Below the pieces are notes generated by a model, which was given only the letters and a program-made list of their open reading frames with translations, was not told where the DNA came from and ran no database searches. From Deltaproteobacteria bacterium (lineage in GTDB: Bacteria > Myxococcota > Myxococcia > Myxococcales > 40CM-4-68-19): a DNA stretch of 23,333 nucleotides. Below are positions 15,300 through 22,942 of the stretch, piece by piece. The stretch spans positions 1 to 23,333 of the forward strand of contig VBKQ01000358.1 of the NCBI GenBank assembly GCA_005879505.1, in the 5' to 3' direction. How positions within the stretch are numbered: position 1 is the stretch's first letter; every line of letters starts with the position of its first letter. The translations under genes and the position numbers were made by a program.

Positions 15300-15404
15300 G
15301 TACAGTCCGCTCAAACTCGTACATGGACCAGCACAGTTGTCCGCCGATTCGAGGTCCGCCTGTGGCTGGATCGCCGGAGCGCGTCCTGCATCTGATCGCC
15401 CATC

Positions 15405-16268
15405 ATGAAGAACGACCGCTCGCGCGTCCTGCTCGCTCTCGGTTCGCTGTACGTGATCTCGGGCTCGACGTTCCTGGCCATCCGCATCGCGCTCCAGGGC
15501 TATCCGCCGCTGCTGCTCGCGGGCCTGCGCTTCGTGATCGCGGGGGCGGTGACGTACGCCTGGGCGCGCGCGCGCGGCGCTCCGCCGCCGATGCGGACGG
15601 AGTGGCGATCGTCGCTGATCGTGGGGACCCTGCTGGTGTGCGCGAACGCTTGCGTCGTGATCGCCGAACAGTGGGTGAGCTCCGGCGTCGCTGCCGTTGC
15701 CATCGCCTCGGTGCCGCTCTGGGTCGCGCTGTTCGCCGGGTTGTTCGGGCGCTGGCCGTCGCAAGGCGAGTGGGTGGGGCTCGCGGTCGGTCTGGCCGGA
15801 GTGGCACTTCTCCAGACCGGGGGCGATCTGCGCGCCAGCCCCGCGGGAGCCGCGGTCCTGACGGTGAGCTGCGCGAGCTGGGCGCTGGGATCGATCTGGA
15901 GCCGCCGCCTGCCGCTGCCGAAGGGGCTGATGGCGAGCGGAGCGCAGATGCTGGCGGGAGGAATGGTGCTGCTCCTCTTCGCCGTGCTGCACGGCGAACG
16001 GATACCGGCCGTGCCGACCGTGCGGGCGACGCTGGCGCTCGCGTATCTGATCGTAGCGGGCTCGATCGTCGGATACAGCGCTTATCAGTATCTGCTCTCG
16101 CGCGTTCGTCCCACGCTGGCGGCAAGCTACGCCTACGTGAACCCCGTCGTCGCGGTGGGCCTCGGCGCCGCCGTCGCCGGCGAGAGCGTCGCGCCGCGCG
16201 CTCTCGGCGCGCTCGCGCTGATCCTCGGCGGAGTGGCGATGCTGGCGATCCGCAGGCAGACGGCCTAG
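15405..16268 (+). CDS. yedA: EamA/DMT-family exporter, YedA-like
   Basis: The 287-residue protein has ten hydrophobic segments arranged as two EamA repeats, typical of drug/metabolite exporters in the inner membrane. GSTFLAIRIALQGYPPLLLAGLRF near the N-terminus and the C-terminal RVRPTLAASYAYVNPVVAVGLG helix pair resemble E. coli YedA. The exported compound is unknown. No clear ribosome site precedes ATG 15405. It follows the aromatic fusion gene by 105 bases on the same strand; YedA relatives include amino-acid exporters, so a link to aromatic amino acids is possible but unproven. Confidence 0.87.
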   Translation: MKNDRSRVLLALGSLYVISGSTFLAIRIALQGYPPLLLAGLRFVIAGAVTYAWARARGAPPPMRTEWRSSLIVGTLLVCANACVVIAEQWVSSGVAAVAIASVPLWVALFAGLFGRWPSQGEWVGLAVGLAGVALLQTGGDLRASPAGAAVLTVSCASWALGSIWSRRLPLPKGLMASGAQMLAGGMVLLLFAVLHGERIPAVPTVRATLALAYLIVAGSIVGYSAYQYLLSRVRPTLAASYAYVNPVVAVGLGAAVAGESVAPRALGALALILGGVAMLAIRRQTA

Positions 16269-16347
16269 CGCCGGCCGCCGTTGCTTCGTGCAGCCGTGAA
16301 CCCGGCAAAGCGCTTCCCAAGCGAGAGGCCGTGCCTACCTTCCAGGC

Positions 16348-17436
16348 ATGGCCGTCCGGGTCGCGCACCTCATCTACGGGCTGGGGTTGGGCGGGCTCGA
16401 GCAGCTCGTCCTTCATCTGGCCGCCCGCAGCCGCTCCCGAGGCGTCGAATCCTCGATCCTCGCCTTGGGTGACGACGGCCCTGTCGGCGCGCTGGCGCGG
16501 CAGCAGGGGGTCGACGTCGAGCTGCTTCCCGTCGACGGCATGAGCCTCGCAGCGTTGCTGGGAATCCGGCGCGTGCTCGAGCAGCGCCGCGTATCCGTCC
16601 TGCACGCGCACGACCTCGGGCCCTGGCTGAACGCGGTCGCGGTGCGGGCGGTGCGGCCGAAGACCCGTGTGCTGGCGACCTTCCACGAGCAGCGCACGCC
16701 CGAGGGAAAGAAGCGGCATGCCGCCGCGTTGGCGGCGCGCGCCACCGACGCCTTGGTCGCCTGCGGCGACAAGGTCCGGGAGGACATCCTCGGGTGGGCG
16801 CCCGCGGGGGCGCGCGTGCCCGTGATCGAGAACGGCGTCCCTCTGGAGACGGGCGCATCGATGTCCCGCGAGGAAGCGCGCGCGCAGCTCCGGATTCCGG
16901 ATGGCGCACTCGCGGTGGGATATGCGGGCGGGCTGCGCGAGATCAAAGGGCCGGACCGGCTGCTGCAGGCGTTTCTCGACAAGTTTGCCGATCGCGCCGA
17001 GGTGCATCTGTTCCTGATCGGCGCCGGACCTATGGAGAGCTCGCTCCGCGCCGCGGCGCGAGGGCATGCCAACGTCCATCTCACCGGGCTGATCCCGAAC
17101 GCCGCGCGGTTGCTCTCCGCCTTCGATGTGTACGCGCAGACCTCGCTGAGCGAGGGACGTTCGCTCAGCATGCTGGAAGCGATGGCGGCCGGCCTGCCGA
17201 CGCTGGCGCACGACCTGGTGCCGGTCCGCGAGATCCACGGGCACGAGCAGACGGCGTTCCTCGTCGCGCCCGGCGATCGCGCTGCCCTCGGATCCGCTCT
17301 GCAGCGGTTGGTGGCAGATGCGCAGCTCCGCGCGCGCCTGGGAACCAACGCGCGGGAGCGGGCCAGGCGGTATTCCATCGAACCGATGGTGGACGCGTAC
17401 GGGGCGCTCTACCGCGAGCTCGCCGCGCGATCGTGA
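16348..17436 (+). CDS. GT4-family glycosyltransferase
   Basis: The 362-residue enzyme has the two Rossmann-like halves of GT-B retaining glycosyltransferases. The N-terminal acceptor half starts VAHLIYGLGLGGLEQLVLHL, including the glycine-rich loop, and contains VLHAHDLGPWLNA. The donor half begins about residue 190 with VGYAGGLREIKGPDRLLQAF (an RxxxKG-type phosphate-binding segment) and has the E-x7-E motif in SLSEGRSLSMLEAMAAGLP. The enzyme transfers a sugar from a nucleotide donor, probably to a cell-surface glycan or lipid carrier at the cytoplasmic face. The stop overlaps the next gene's GTG start by four bases (GTGA), so the two are translationally coupled and likely act in one pathway. 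No polymerase or flippase genes are in the window, so the product is unknown. Confidence 0.9.
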   Translation: MAVRVAHLIYGLGLGGLEQLVLHLAARSRSRGVESSILALGDDGPVGALARQQGVDVELLPVDGMSLAALLGIRRVLEQRRVSVLHAHDLGPWLNAVAVRAVRPKTRVLATFHEQRTPEGKKRHAAALAARATDALVACGDKVREDILGWAPAGARVPVIENGVPLETGASMSREEARAQLRIPDGALAVGYAGGLREIKGPDRLLQAFLDKFADRAEVHLFLIGAGPMESSLRAAARGHANVHLTGLIPNAARLLSAFDVYAQTSLSEGRSLSMLEAMAAGLPTLAHDLVPVREIHGHEQTAFLVAPGDRAALGSALQRLVADAQLRARLGTNARERARRYSIEPMVDAYGALYRELAARS

Positions 17437-18521
17437 TCCCCATCCTCCACTTGCGGCAGGGCACGGCGCTGTACGGCGCCGACCGCGCAGTCCTCGCGCT
17501 CTCCGCCTCCATGCCGCGGCCCTACCTCCCCATCGTGGGCGCCATCGGCCGCCCCGGCGTTCGCGATGCCCTCGCGGAGGAAGCGCGGCGACGGGGCATT
17601 TCGGCCGTGCAATTCGACAGCGCATCCCGATTCGACCTGCGCTGCGCGCGCGCCATCGCCCGCGTCGCGCGGGAGCGAGGCGTCCGCCTCCTGCACGCGC
17701 ACGACTTCAAGGCGCTGTTCGTCGCGCTGGTCGCCGGGCTGCTCGCGCGTGTGCCGGTGGTGGCCACGTTCCACGGCGACACGCGGACCACTGCCGCCGT
17801 CCGCGTGTACGAGATGGTCGCGCGCATCCTGGGGAATTTCACGCGCGGCGTGGCGGCAGTCTCGCGAGCGCTCGAGCGCCGACTGCGGCGTTGGGTCCGC
17901 ATTGCGCCCGTCGCCTTCGTCCCCAACGGCCTGCCCCAATCCGCGCCCGTCTCGGAAGCGGAACGGCGAGCGGCGCGCGCGAAGTTCGCCGTGCAACCGG
18001 ATGCCTATTGCATCGCGCTGATCGGCCGCCTGGCGCCGGAGAAGGGGCATCGGATCCTGTTCGACTCGGCGCGCGCCATCGACGCGACGCTGCTCGTCGC
18101 CGGAGATGGGCCTCTCCGCGGCGAGCTGCGGGAAGCGGCGCAGGGGCTCGACGTCCGGTTTCTCGGTTACCTGGAGGAGGCGCGCGAGGTATTTGCCGCC
18201 GCCGACGTGATCGCCATCCCTTCGCTCACCGAAGGGCTGCCGCTCACGGCGCTGGAAGCGCTGGCCCTGGGCCGCTGCGTGGTTGCCAGCGCTGTCGGCG
18301 AGCTCCCCGAGATGCTCGCAGACGGAGCGGGCGTGCTGGTCCCGCCCGGAGACGCCGCGCTGCTGTCGGACGCACTGCGGGGCGCGCGGGACCAGGCATA
18401 CCGCGCCCGCATCGAGGAGAAAGCGCTGGAGCGGGCCCGGCGCTACGGTATCGCCGCCATGGCGGGCGCGTACGCGTCGCTGTACGGTCGCGCGCTCTCC
18501 GGGTCGACCAGCTCGCGATAA
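17433..18521 (+). CDS. GT4-family glycosyltransferase
   Basis: The 362-residue second glycosyltransferase starts at GTG 17433, overlapping the stop of the preceding gene (GTGA). The N-terminal half has the acceptor loop ILHLRQGTALYGADRAVLAL and LLHAHDFKALFVAL. The donor half starts with IALIGRLAPEKGHRILFDSA and has E-x7-E in SLTEGLPLTALEALALGRC. It is equal in length to its neighbour, but the sequences differ clearly, so this is not a recent duplication. Its last 26 codons overlap the 3' end of the convergent glycosyltransferase gene by 79 bases. Probable role: another sugar addition on the same glycan. Confidence 0.9.
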   Translation: MIPILHLRQGTALYGADRAVLALSASMPRPYLPIVGAIGRPGVRDALAEEARRRGISAVQFDSASRFDLRCARAIARVARERGVRLLHAHDFKALFVALVAGLLARVPVVATFHGDTRTTAAVRVYEMVARILGNFTRGVAAVSRALERRLRRWVRIAPVAFVPNGLPQSAPVSEAERRAARAKFAVQPDAYCIALIGRLAPEKGHRILFDSARAIDATLLVAGDGPLRGELREAAQGLDVRFLGYLEEAREVFAAADVIAIPSLTEGLPLTALEALALGRCVVASAVGELPEMLADGAGVLVPPGDAALLSDALRGARDQAYRARIEEKALERARRYGIAAMAGAYASLYGRALSGSTSSR

Positions 18522-19693
18522 TAGCGCACGACGTCCTGCGCGATCTTCTCGGCGGTGAACGGTTCCACCGTGCGCAACCCTTCGCGAACCAACTCGTCGG
18601 CGAGCTGCCGGTCGCGCCAGAGGCGGACCAGGGCGCGGGCGAAATCGCTCGGCTCCTCGGCAAGGATCAGGTCCTTCCCATCGGAGCAGGGCAGCCCCTC
18701 CGCCGCGATGCGGCTCGCGATCACCGGCACGCCCGCCGCCCAGGCCTCGAGGATCTTGATCCGCGTTCCCGAGCCGGCGCGCAGCGGGATGGCGGTGGCG
18801 AACGCGCGATCGAGATACGGCCGAACGGAGGGGACGCTGCCTTCGATCGCCACGTCGTGGGACGCGAGCGCCTGGACGTTGAGCGGCGGATTGCGCCCGA
18901 CGATGACCAGGCGGGCACCCGGGAGCAGCGCTCTGCACCTTGGCCAGATTTCCTTGGCCAGGAGCACCGCCGCGTCCGCGTTGGGCCGCCAGTCGAGGGA
19001 ACCAACGAACACCACGTCGTGACGCTGCGCCACCAGCGGGGCTTCGAGCGGCGGGATGGCGTTGGGGACCACGCGAACACGGCGGGCCCCCATGTCGCGA
19101 AACGCTCCGGCGTCCCGTTCCGAGCAGGTGAGCACCAGGTCCACGTTGCGCGCCAGCTCGCGCTCGAGCTCGTGGATGCGGCCGGCCTGCCAGCGCAGGC
19201 CCTTGCGCTGCCACCGTGGCGCCGTATTGGCGAGACGGTCCATGATCTCCGCCTCGACGTTGTGCGCGTCCAGGACCAGCCGCGCGACGGGCTGGAGCCT
19301 CTTGATCTGCGGCCACGTCAGCGCGGTGTGCGGGTGATCGAAGTGGATGAAGTCGAAGCCCTGCGTCGTCAATACGTGTTTGAGCACCGACGGAAACCAG
19401 CCGTACCGGCAATAGCCCGCCGGGCAGCCGAGAACGAAGCCCATGCCTTCGGCGAAGAGCGCATCGATCGGACCCATCCGCTCGACGACATGCACTCGTC
19501 CTTCGAGCATGCGATCGAGCGCCTGGAAGTCCTCGCCGGCGCGGGACCAGGAGAGGACGGTGGTGTCGAATGCCCGGTCGAGCGCGCGAATCATCGCCAG
19601 CGCGCGCAGGGCCCCGCCCGTGTTCGCGGGCAAGGGCACCCCGGGAAGCAGGGCGAGTACGCGGGAGCGCTGCGTCGGGTTGGTTTCGTCCAC
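18443..19693 (-). CDS. GT4-family glycosyltransferase, PF13692-like
   Basis: The 416-residue enzyme is of the GT-B fold. Its N-terminal half has LPGVPLPANTGGALRALAMI and FIHFDHPHTALTW. The middle DAHNVEAEIMDRLA and LTCSERDAGAFR are frequent in sugar transferases of exopolysaccharide clusters. The C-terminal half has VVFVGSLDWRPNADAAVLLA and PLRAGSGTRIKILEAWAAGV with the donor-binding Glu. GTG 19693 is chosen because GGGAGGG sits five bases upstream; the frame is open to a GTG at 19738 without such support. It is convergent with, and overlaps by 79 bases, the glycosyltransferase on the plus strand. tyrA lies upstream on the same strand, 115 bases away. Role: surface glycan assembly, by family and context. 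Confidence 0.88.
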   Translation of the reverse strand: MDETNPTQRSRVLALLPGVPLPANTGGALRALAMIRALDRAFDTTVLSWSRAGEDFQALDRMLEGRVHVVERMGPIDALFAEGMGFVLGCPAGYCRYGWFPSVLKHVLTTQGFDFIHFDHPHTALTWPQIKRLQPVARLVLDAHNVEAEIMDRLANTAPRWQRKGLRWQAGRIHELERELARNVDLVLTCSERDAGAFRDMGARRVRVVPNAIPPLEAPLVAQRHDVVFVGSLDWRPNADAAVLLAKEIWPRCRALLPGARLVIVGRNPPLNVQALASHDVAIEGSVPSVRPYLDRAFATAIPLRAGSGTRIKILEAWAAGVPVIASRIAAEGLPCSDGKDLILAEEPSDFARALVRLWRDRQLADELVREGLRTVEPFTAEKIAQDVVRYYRELVDPESARPYSDAYAPAMAAIP

Positions 19694-19698
19694 TCCGT

Positions 19699-19705
19699 CC
19701 CTCCC
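19699..19705 (-). promoter_or_regulatory. Ribosome binding site deciding GTG 19693
   Basis: GGGAGGG on the minus strand, five bases before GTG 19693. It favours this start over the GTG at 19738. Confidence 0.6.
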
Positions 19706-19808
19706 TGAGGAACGGTACGCATGCTCAACGGTGAACACACCTCAGGGGCGCTCGCCCGGCCGTCACCGCTACGCCCAGACAGCGAATGCGCAACCGCGAC
19801 GTGGCAAT

Positions 19809-20711
19809 TCAGCGGGGGAAAGTCTTGGCGGGCGGGAGCGCGGGCGCCGGCAAGCGCATGCGGCGGCGCTCGTCCGCGACGGTGGACAGACGCCTGAGCG
19901 CCTCTTCCGGGTTGCGCTCGAGCGCGTCCGCCAGCGCGCGCAGGCGGTCCGCCAGCGCGCGCGCGGCACCGGGAACGAATCGGTTCAATGCCGCCGCGCC
20001 ACCCACAGTTCCGTCGCCGGCGAGGCGCGTCGTGTCCCGGAACCCGCCGGCGGCGAGCTCGCGCGCCAGCATCGCCTCGCCGCCGGACTCGATCAGCGTT
20101 TCAGCCACCGCGGCCGCGGCGAGGTACGGCAAGTGGGACGCCACCATGACCGCGCGATCGTGCGTGTCCGGCTCGACGTCGAGGAGCGTCTCCGCACCGG
20201 CGGTCGTCCACAGCTCCCGGACGCGCCGGATGGCGTCCCGGCGCGCTCCGGGGTCCGCCGCGCCGACCGGAGGGCAGAGCGCCACGGTGCAGCCGGAGAA
20301 CAGCGCCGGATTGGCGGAGACGTATCCGCGGAACTCCGTCCCCGCCATCGGGTGCCCGCCGATGAACACCACCCGATCCTGGGCCGCGCCTGCGGAGCAG
20401 ATGAGCTCCTTCGCGCCGCATACGTCGGTCAGCAGGGTTCCGGGCTGCATGCGCGCCGCGACCGACCGGAGCATTTCCAGGAGCGGCTGCGCAGGGGTAC
20501 AGAGGACCACGGTGTCGCAACCGTCCAGCCGGGCCAGCTCCAGGGTGGCGGCAGCATCGATCGCCCGTTCCTCGGTCGCCTGCTCCAGGGTCCGCGCATC
20601 GACGTCGATGCCGATGATCCAGGTCTGCGGCCGCGCGCGCCGCAGGGCAAGCGCGAGCGAGCCGCCGATCAGACCAAGGCCGACGATCGCGATCCGCTCC
20701 GGGGCGGCCAT
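19809..20711 (-). CDS. tyrA: Prephenate (or arogenate) dehydrogenase TyrA
   Basis: The 300-residue enzyme oxidises and decarboxylates prephenate (or arogenate) on the tyrosine branch. The NAD(P)-binding loop is IAIVGLGLIGGSLALALRRA. The following acidic residue (GIDVDARTLEQA) suggests NAD over NADP. LLTDVCGAKE, GGHPMAGTEFRGY with the catalytic His, HDRAVMVASHLPYLAAAAVA and GGFRDTTRLA are all family signatures. There is no ACT or chorismate mutase domain, so it is the plain catalytic form. No ribosome site precedes ATG 20711. A TACAAT hexamer ten bases upstream could serve as a -10 element of a nearly leaderless message. It lies about 4.5 kb from the dehydratase/DAHP synthase/mutase fusion that makes its substrate. 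Confidence 0.95.
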   Translation of the reverse strand: MAAPERIAIVGLGLIGGSLALALRRARPQTWIIGIDVDARTLEQATEERAIDAAATLELARLDGCDTVVLCTPAQPLLEMLRSVAARMQPGTLLTDVCGAKELICSAGAAQDRVVFIGGHPMAGTEFRGYVSANPALFSGCTVALCPPVGAADPGARRDAIRRVRELWTTAGAETLLDVEPDTHDRAVMVASHLPYLAAAAVAETLIESGGEAMLARELAAGGFRDTTRLAGDGTVGGAAALNRFVPGAARALADRLRALADALERNPEEALRRLSTVADERRRMRLPAPALPPAKTFPR

Positions 20712-20721
20712 AGGGGATGCG

Positions 20722-20727
20722 ATTGTA
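20722..20727 (-). promoter_or_regulatory. Possible -10 element of tyrA
   Basis: TACAAT on the minus strand ends ten bases before the tyrA ATG. Transcription would start about three bases before the codon. No -35 match is found at normal spacing, so this is tentative. Confidence 0.25.
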
Positions 20728-20751
20728 CAAGGTCAATGCATAGCCGCATAC

Positions 20752-20768
20752 CCGCGCCTTTGGCGCGG
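20752..20768. terminator. GC-rich hairpin downstream of the ABC-F gene
   Basis: CCGCGCC and GGCGCGG form a seven-base stem around a TTT loop, between the ABC-F stop (20774) and tyrA. No T-run follows on either strand, so it is an imperfect terminator candidate. Confidence 0.35.
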
Positions 20769-20773
20769 AGCGC

Positions 20774-22363
20774 CTACCGCGCGTCGATGAAGCCGCCGTG
20801 CTTCTCGAGGAACGTCTCGTAGTCCCCGGCGAAATCCTCCAGCCCGCCGTGGTGGAAGGCGAGGATGCGGGTCGCGGCCGTATCGATCAGGTCGCGGTCG
20901 TGCGCGACGAAGATCACCGTACCCGGATAGTTCGCCAGACCTTCGCCGAGCGCCGAGATGCTTTCCAGGTCGAGATGATTGGTCGGCTCGTCCAGCACGA
21001 GCACGTTCGGCTTCGTCAGCATCAGCTTGCAGAACAGCAGGCGCACAGCCTCGCCGCCGCTCAGCGCGCTGGTCGGCTTCATGCCTTCGTCGCCCCGGAA
21101 GAGCATGCGGCCGAGCAGTCCGCGGATCTCCTCGTTCCCGGCGCTGGGATCGATGTCGTGCAGGTAGTCGAAGCAGGTGGTGTTGGTGGGGATGATCGGC
21201 TTCACGTCCTGCGGCATGTAGCCGACCTGCGCCTCGTGGCCCCAGGTGATCTTGCCGGCATCGGGCTCCAGCTCCCCGATCAGCGTCCGCAGCAGCGTCG
21301 TCTTCCCCACGCCGTTGCGGCCCACCACGGTCACCTTCTCGCCCTTGGTGACGAGCGCGGAGAAGCCCTCGAACAGAGTCCGGTCGAATCCCTTGGTCAG
21401 GTCTTCGATGGTCAGCGTCTGCTTGCCGCTCGGCCGCTTCTGCTCGAACTTGATGAACGGGCGGGCGATGTTCGACTTCTTCAGATCCGTCACCGACAGC
21501 TTTTCCAGCTGCTTGATGCGGCTCTGTACCTGGGAAGCGCGGGTGCCGGCCGAGAAGCGCGCGACGAACTCCTGCAACTGGGCGCGCTTCTTCATCTTGT
21601 CTGCGTTCTCCGACTCGATGCGGCTGCGCACCTGCCCCTTGGCGCGGACCATGTCGTCGTAGTTTCCGCCGTAGGTGATGATGGTTTCGTAATCGATGTC
21701 CGCGATGTGCGTGCAGATCGCGTTGAGGAAGTGCCGGTCGTGGGAGATCACCACCAGCGTCCCCTCGTACTGGAGAAGGAAGTCCTCCAGCCAGTGGATG
21801 GAGTCCAGGTCCAGCGAGTTGGTCGGCTCGTCGAGCAGCAGCGCAGTCGGCTTCCCGAACAGGGCCTGCGCGAGGAGCACCCGCACCTTGTTGCCGCCCG
21901 CCATCTCCTTCATCAGCCGCTGGTGGTCGGCTTCGTAGATCCCGAGTCCCTCCAGCAGCGTCGCCGCCTGGGCCTCCGCCGAATATCCGTCTTCTTCGGC
22001 GATCACTCCTTCCAGCTCGCCGAGGCGCGCGCCGTCCTCGTCGGTCAGGTCCCGCTTGGCGAGCAGGCGCTCCTTCTCCTGCATCGCCTCCCAGAGCGCG
22101 GCGTTGCCCATCAGCACCACATCGAGCACCTTGCGGTCCTCGAACGCATACTGGTCCTGCTTGAGTACGGAGAAGCGCTTGGGGCGCGAGATCACGCCCG
22201 TATCCGGCTCCAGGTCGCCCGCCAGGATCTTCATGAAGGTGGTCTTGCCGGCGCCGTTCGGGCCGGTGAGGCCATAGCGCCGCCCGGGCGGGAACGTCGT
22301 GCTCACGCTCTCGAACAGCTTCTTCCCGGCGAATGCCTTGGTGACTTCCTGGACCTGAATCAT
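20774..22363 (-). CDS. ybiT: ABC-F ATPase, YbiT subfamily
   Basis: The 529-residue soluble protein has two ABC ATPase domains in one chain and no membrane domain, as in ABC-F translation factors that act at the ribosomal E site. Domain one has Walker A GPNGAGKTT, signature GGNKVRVLLAQAL, Walker B LLLDEPTNSLDLDSIHWLED and switch His SHDRHFLNAICTHIADIDYE. The linker (about 240-315) is the charged, helical P-site-tRNA-interacting region. Domain two has GRNGVGKTT, LSGGEAVRLLF, VLVLDEPTNHLDLESI and VAHDRDL. The reduced first signature and the length (E. coli YbiT is about 530) place it in the YbiT group. Both catalytic Glu residues are intact. It appears to be transcribed alone, with 54 bases to the upstream RegA-like gene. 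Confidence 0.95.
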   Translation of the reverse strand: MIQVQEVTKAFAGKKLFESVSTTFPPGRRYGLTGPNGAGKTTFMKILAGDLEPDTGVISRPKRFSVLKQDQYAFEDRKVLDVVLMGNAALWEAMQEKERLLAKRDLTDEDGARLGELEGVIAEEDGYSAEAQAATLLEGLGIYEADHQRLMKEMAGGNKVRVLLAQALFGKPTALLLDEPTNSLDLDSIHWLEDFLLQYEGTLVVISHDRHFLNAICTHIADIDYETIITYGGNYDDMVRAKGQVRSRIESENADKMKKRAQLQEFVARFSAGTRASQVQSRIKQLEKLSVTDLKKSNIARPFIKFEQKRPSGKQTLTIEDLTKGFDRTLFEGFSALVTKGEKVTVVGRNGVGKTTLLRTLIGELEPDAGKITWGHEAQVGYMPQDVKPIIPTNTTCFDYLHDIDPSAGNEEIRGLLGRMLFRGDEGMKPTSALSGGEAVRLLFCKLMLTKPNVLVLDEPTNHLDLESISALGEGLANYPGTVIFVAHDRDLIDTAATRILAFHHGGLEDFAGDYETFLEKHGGFIDAR

Positions 22364-22417
22364 GAGACGGCGGGGGATAACATGCCGGGTGTGGACCTGC
22401 CAGGAACCGCCCCCCGG

Positions 22418-22930
22418 CTAGGCCTTCGGCGGGTGCTTCTGCAGCTTCCGCTGCAGCGTGCGCCGGTGCATCCTCAGTCTCCGCGCCGCCTCGGAGATGT
22501 TGCCATTGCAGTCGGCGAGGATGCGGTTCAGGTACTCCCACTCCTGCCGATCGAGCGATGGCACGTCGCTCATCGGCGGCGAGCGCTTCCCCTGCAGCGC
22601 GGCCTCGATTTCGTCGGCGTCAGCCGGCTTGTTGAGGTAATTGATGGCGCCGAGCCGGATGGCCTCGACGGCGGTGCCGATGGTCCCGTAGCCGGTGAGG
22701 ACGACGACCTGCGCCGGTTGTGGAAGCGCGCGCAGAGCGCGGACCACGTCCAGCCCCGATCCCCCGGGCATCCGCAGGTCCACGACGGCGTACTGCGGCG
22801 CCGCATCGAGCATCGCGCGCTCCGCCTCCGCGGGGGAAGCCGCGAGAGAGACGTCGTAGCCGCGCCGCAGGAAGGCATTGCGCAGCGCGAGGCGGAAGGG
22901 CTCGTCGTCGTCGACGATGAGGAGACGCAC
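22418..22930 (-). CDS. regA: RegA/PrrA/ActR-type response regulator
   Basis: The 170-residue regulator has a receiver domain with Asp7-Asp9, phosphoacceptor Asp51 (VVDLRMPGGSGLDVV), Thr79 and Lys101. A short linker leads to a Fis-type helix-turn-helix (about 130-165: ISEAARRLRMHRRTLQRKLQ). LTGYGTIGTAVEAIRLGAINYLNKPADADEIEAAL and HRRTLQRKLQKHP are diagnostic for the RegA family, the global redox regulators that control respiration, carbon and nitrogen fixation genes in proteobacteria. The start is GTG 22930, twelve bases after the stop of the sensor kinase gene; no ribosome site is obvious, so translation may depend on the upstream gene. It lacks the sigma-54 AAA+ domain of NtrC proteins. Confidence 0.92.
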   Translation of the reverse strand: MRLLIVDDDEPFRLALRNAFLRRGYDVSLAASPAEAERAMLDAAPQYAVVDLRMPGGSGLDVVRALRALPQPAQVVVLTGYGTIGTAVEAIRLGAINYLNKPADADEIEAALQGKRSPPMSDVPSLDRQEWEYLNRILADCNGNISEAARRLRMHRRTLQRKLQKHPPKA

Positions 22931-22942
22931 GCGGCTTTTTTA

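Noticed and set aside
12357..15992. A very long open minus-strand frame continuing from the FHA gene across the complement of the aromatic fusion gene
   Set aside because: Its extension is Arg/His/Gln-rich low-complexity sequence antisense to a gene with clear enzyme motifs; this is a high-GC shadow, and only the FHA part is real.
13337..16543. A 1068-codon open plus-strand frame overlapping the fusion enzyme and exporter
   Set aside because: Composition is almost all Arg, Gly, Ala and Pro with no motif, and the other frame of the same strand encodes well-conserved enzymes.
16348..18521. Recent tandem duplication of the two equal-length glycosyltransferases
   Set aside because: They share only fold-level motifs and differ in the acceptor halves; equal length is coincidental.
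17318..19708. Long plus-strand frame across the second and third glycosyltransferases
   Set aside because: Out of frame with one and antisense to the other, with no family motifs.
20774..22363. Unusual GGNK signature in the first ATPase domain as a sign of inactivation
   Set aside because: YbiT-type ABC-F proteins normally have a reduced first signature, and both Walker B Glu residues are present.
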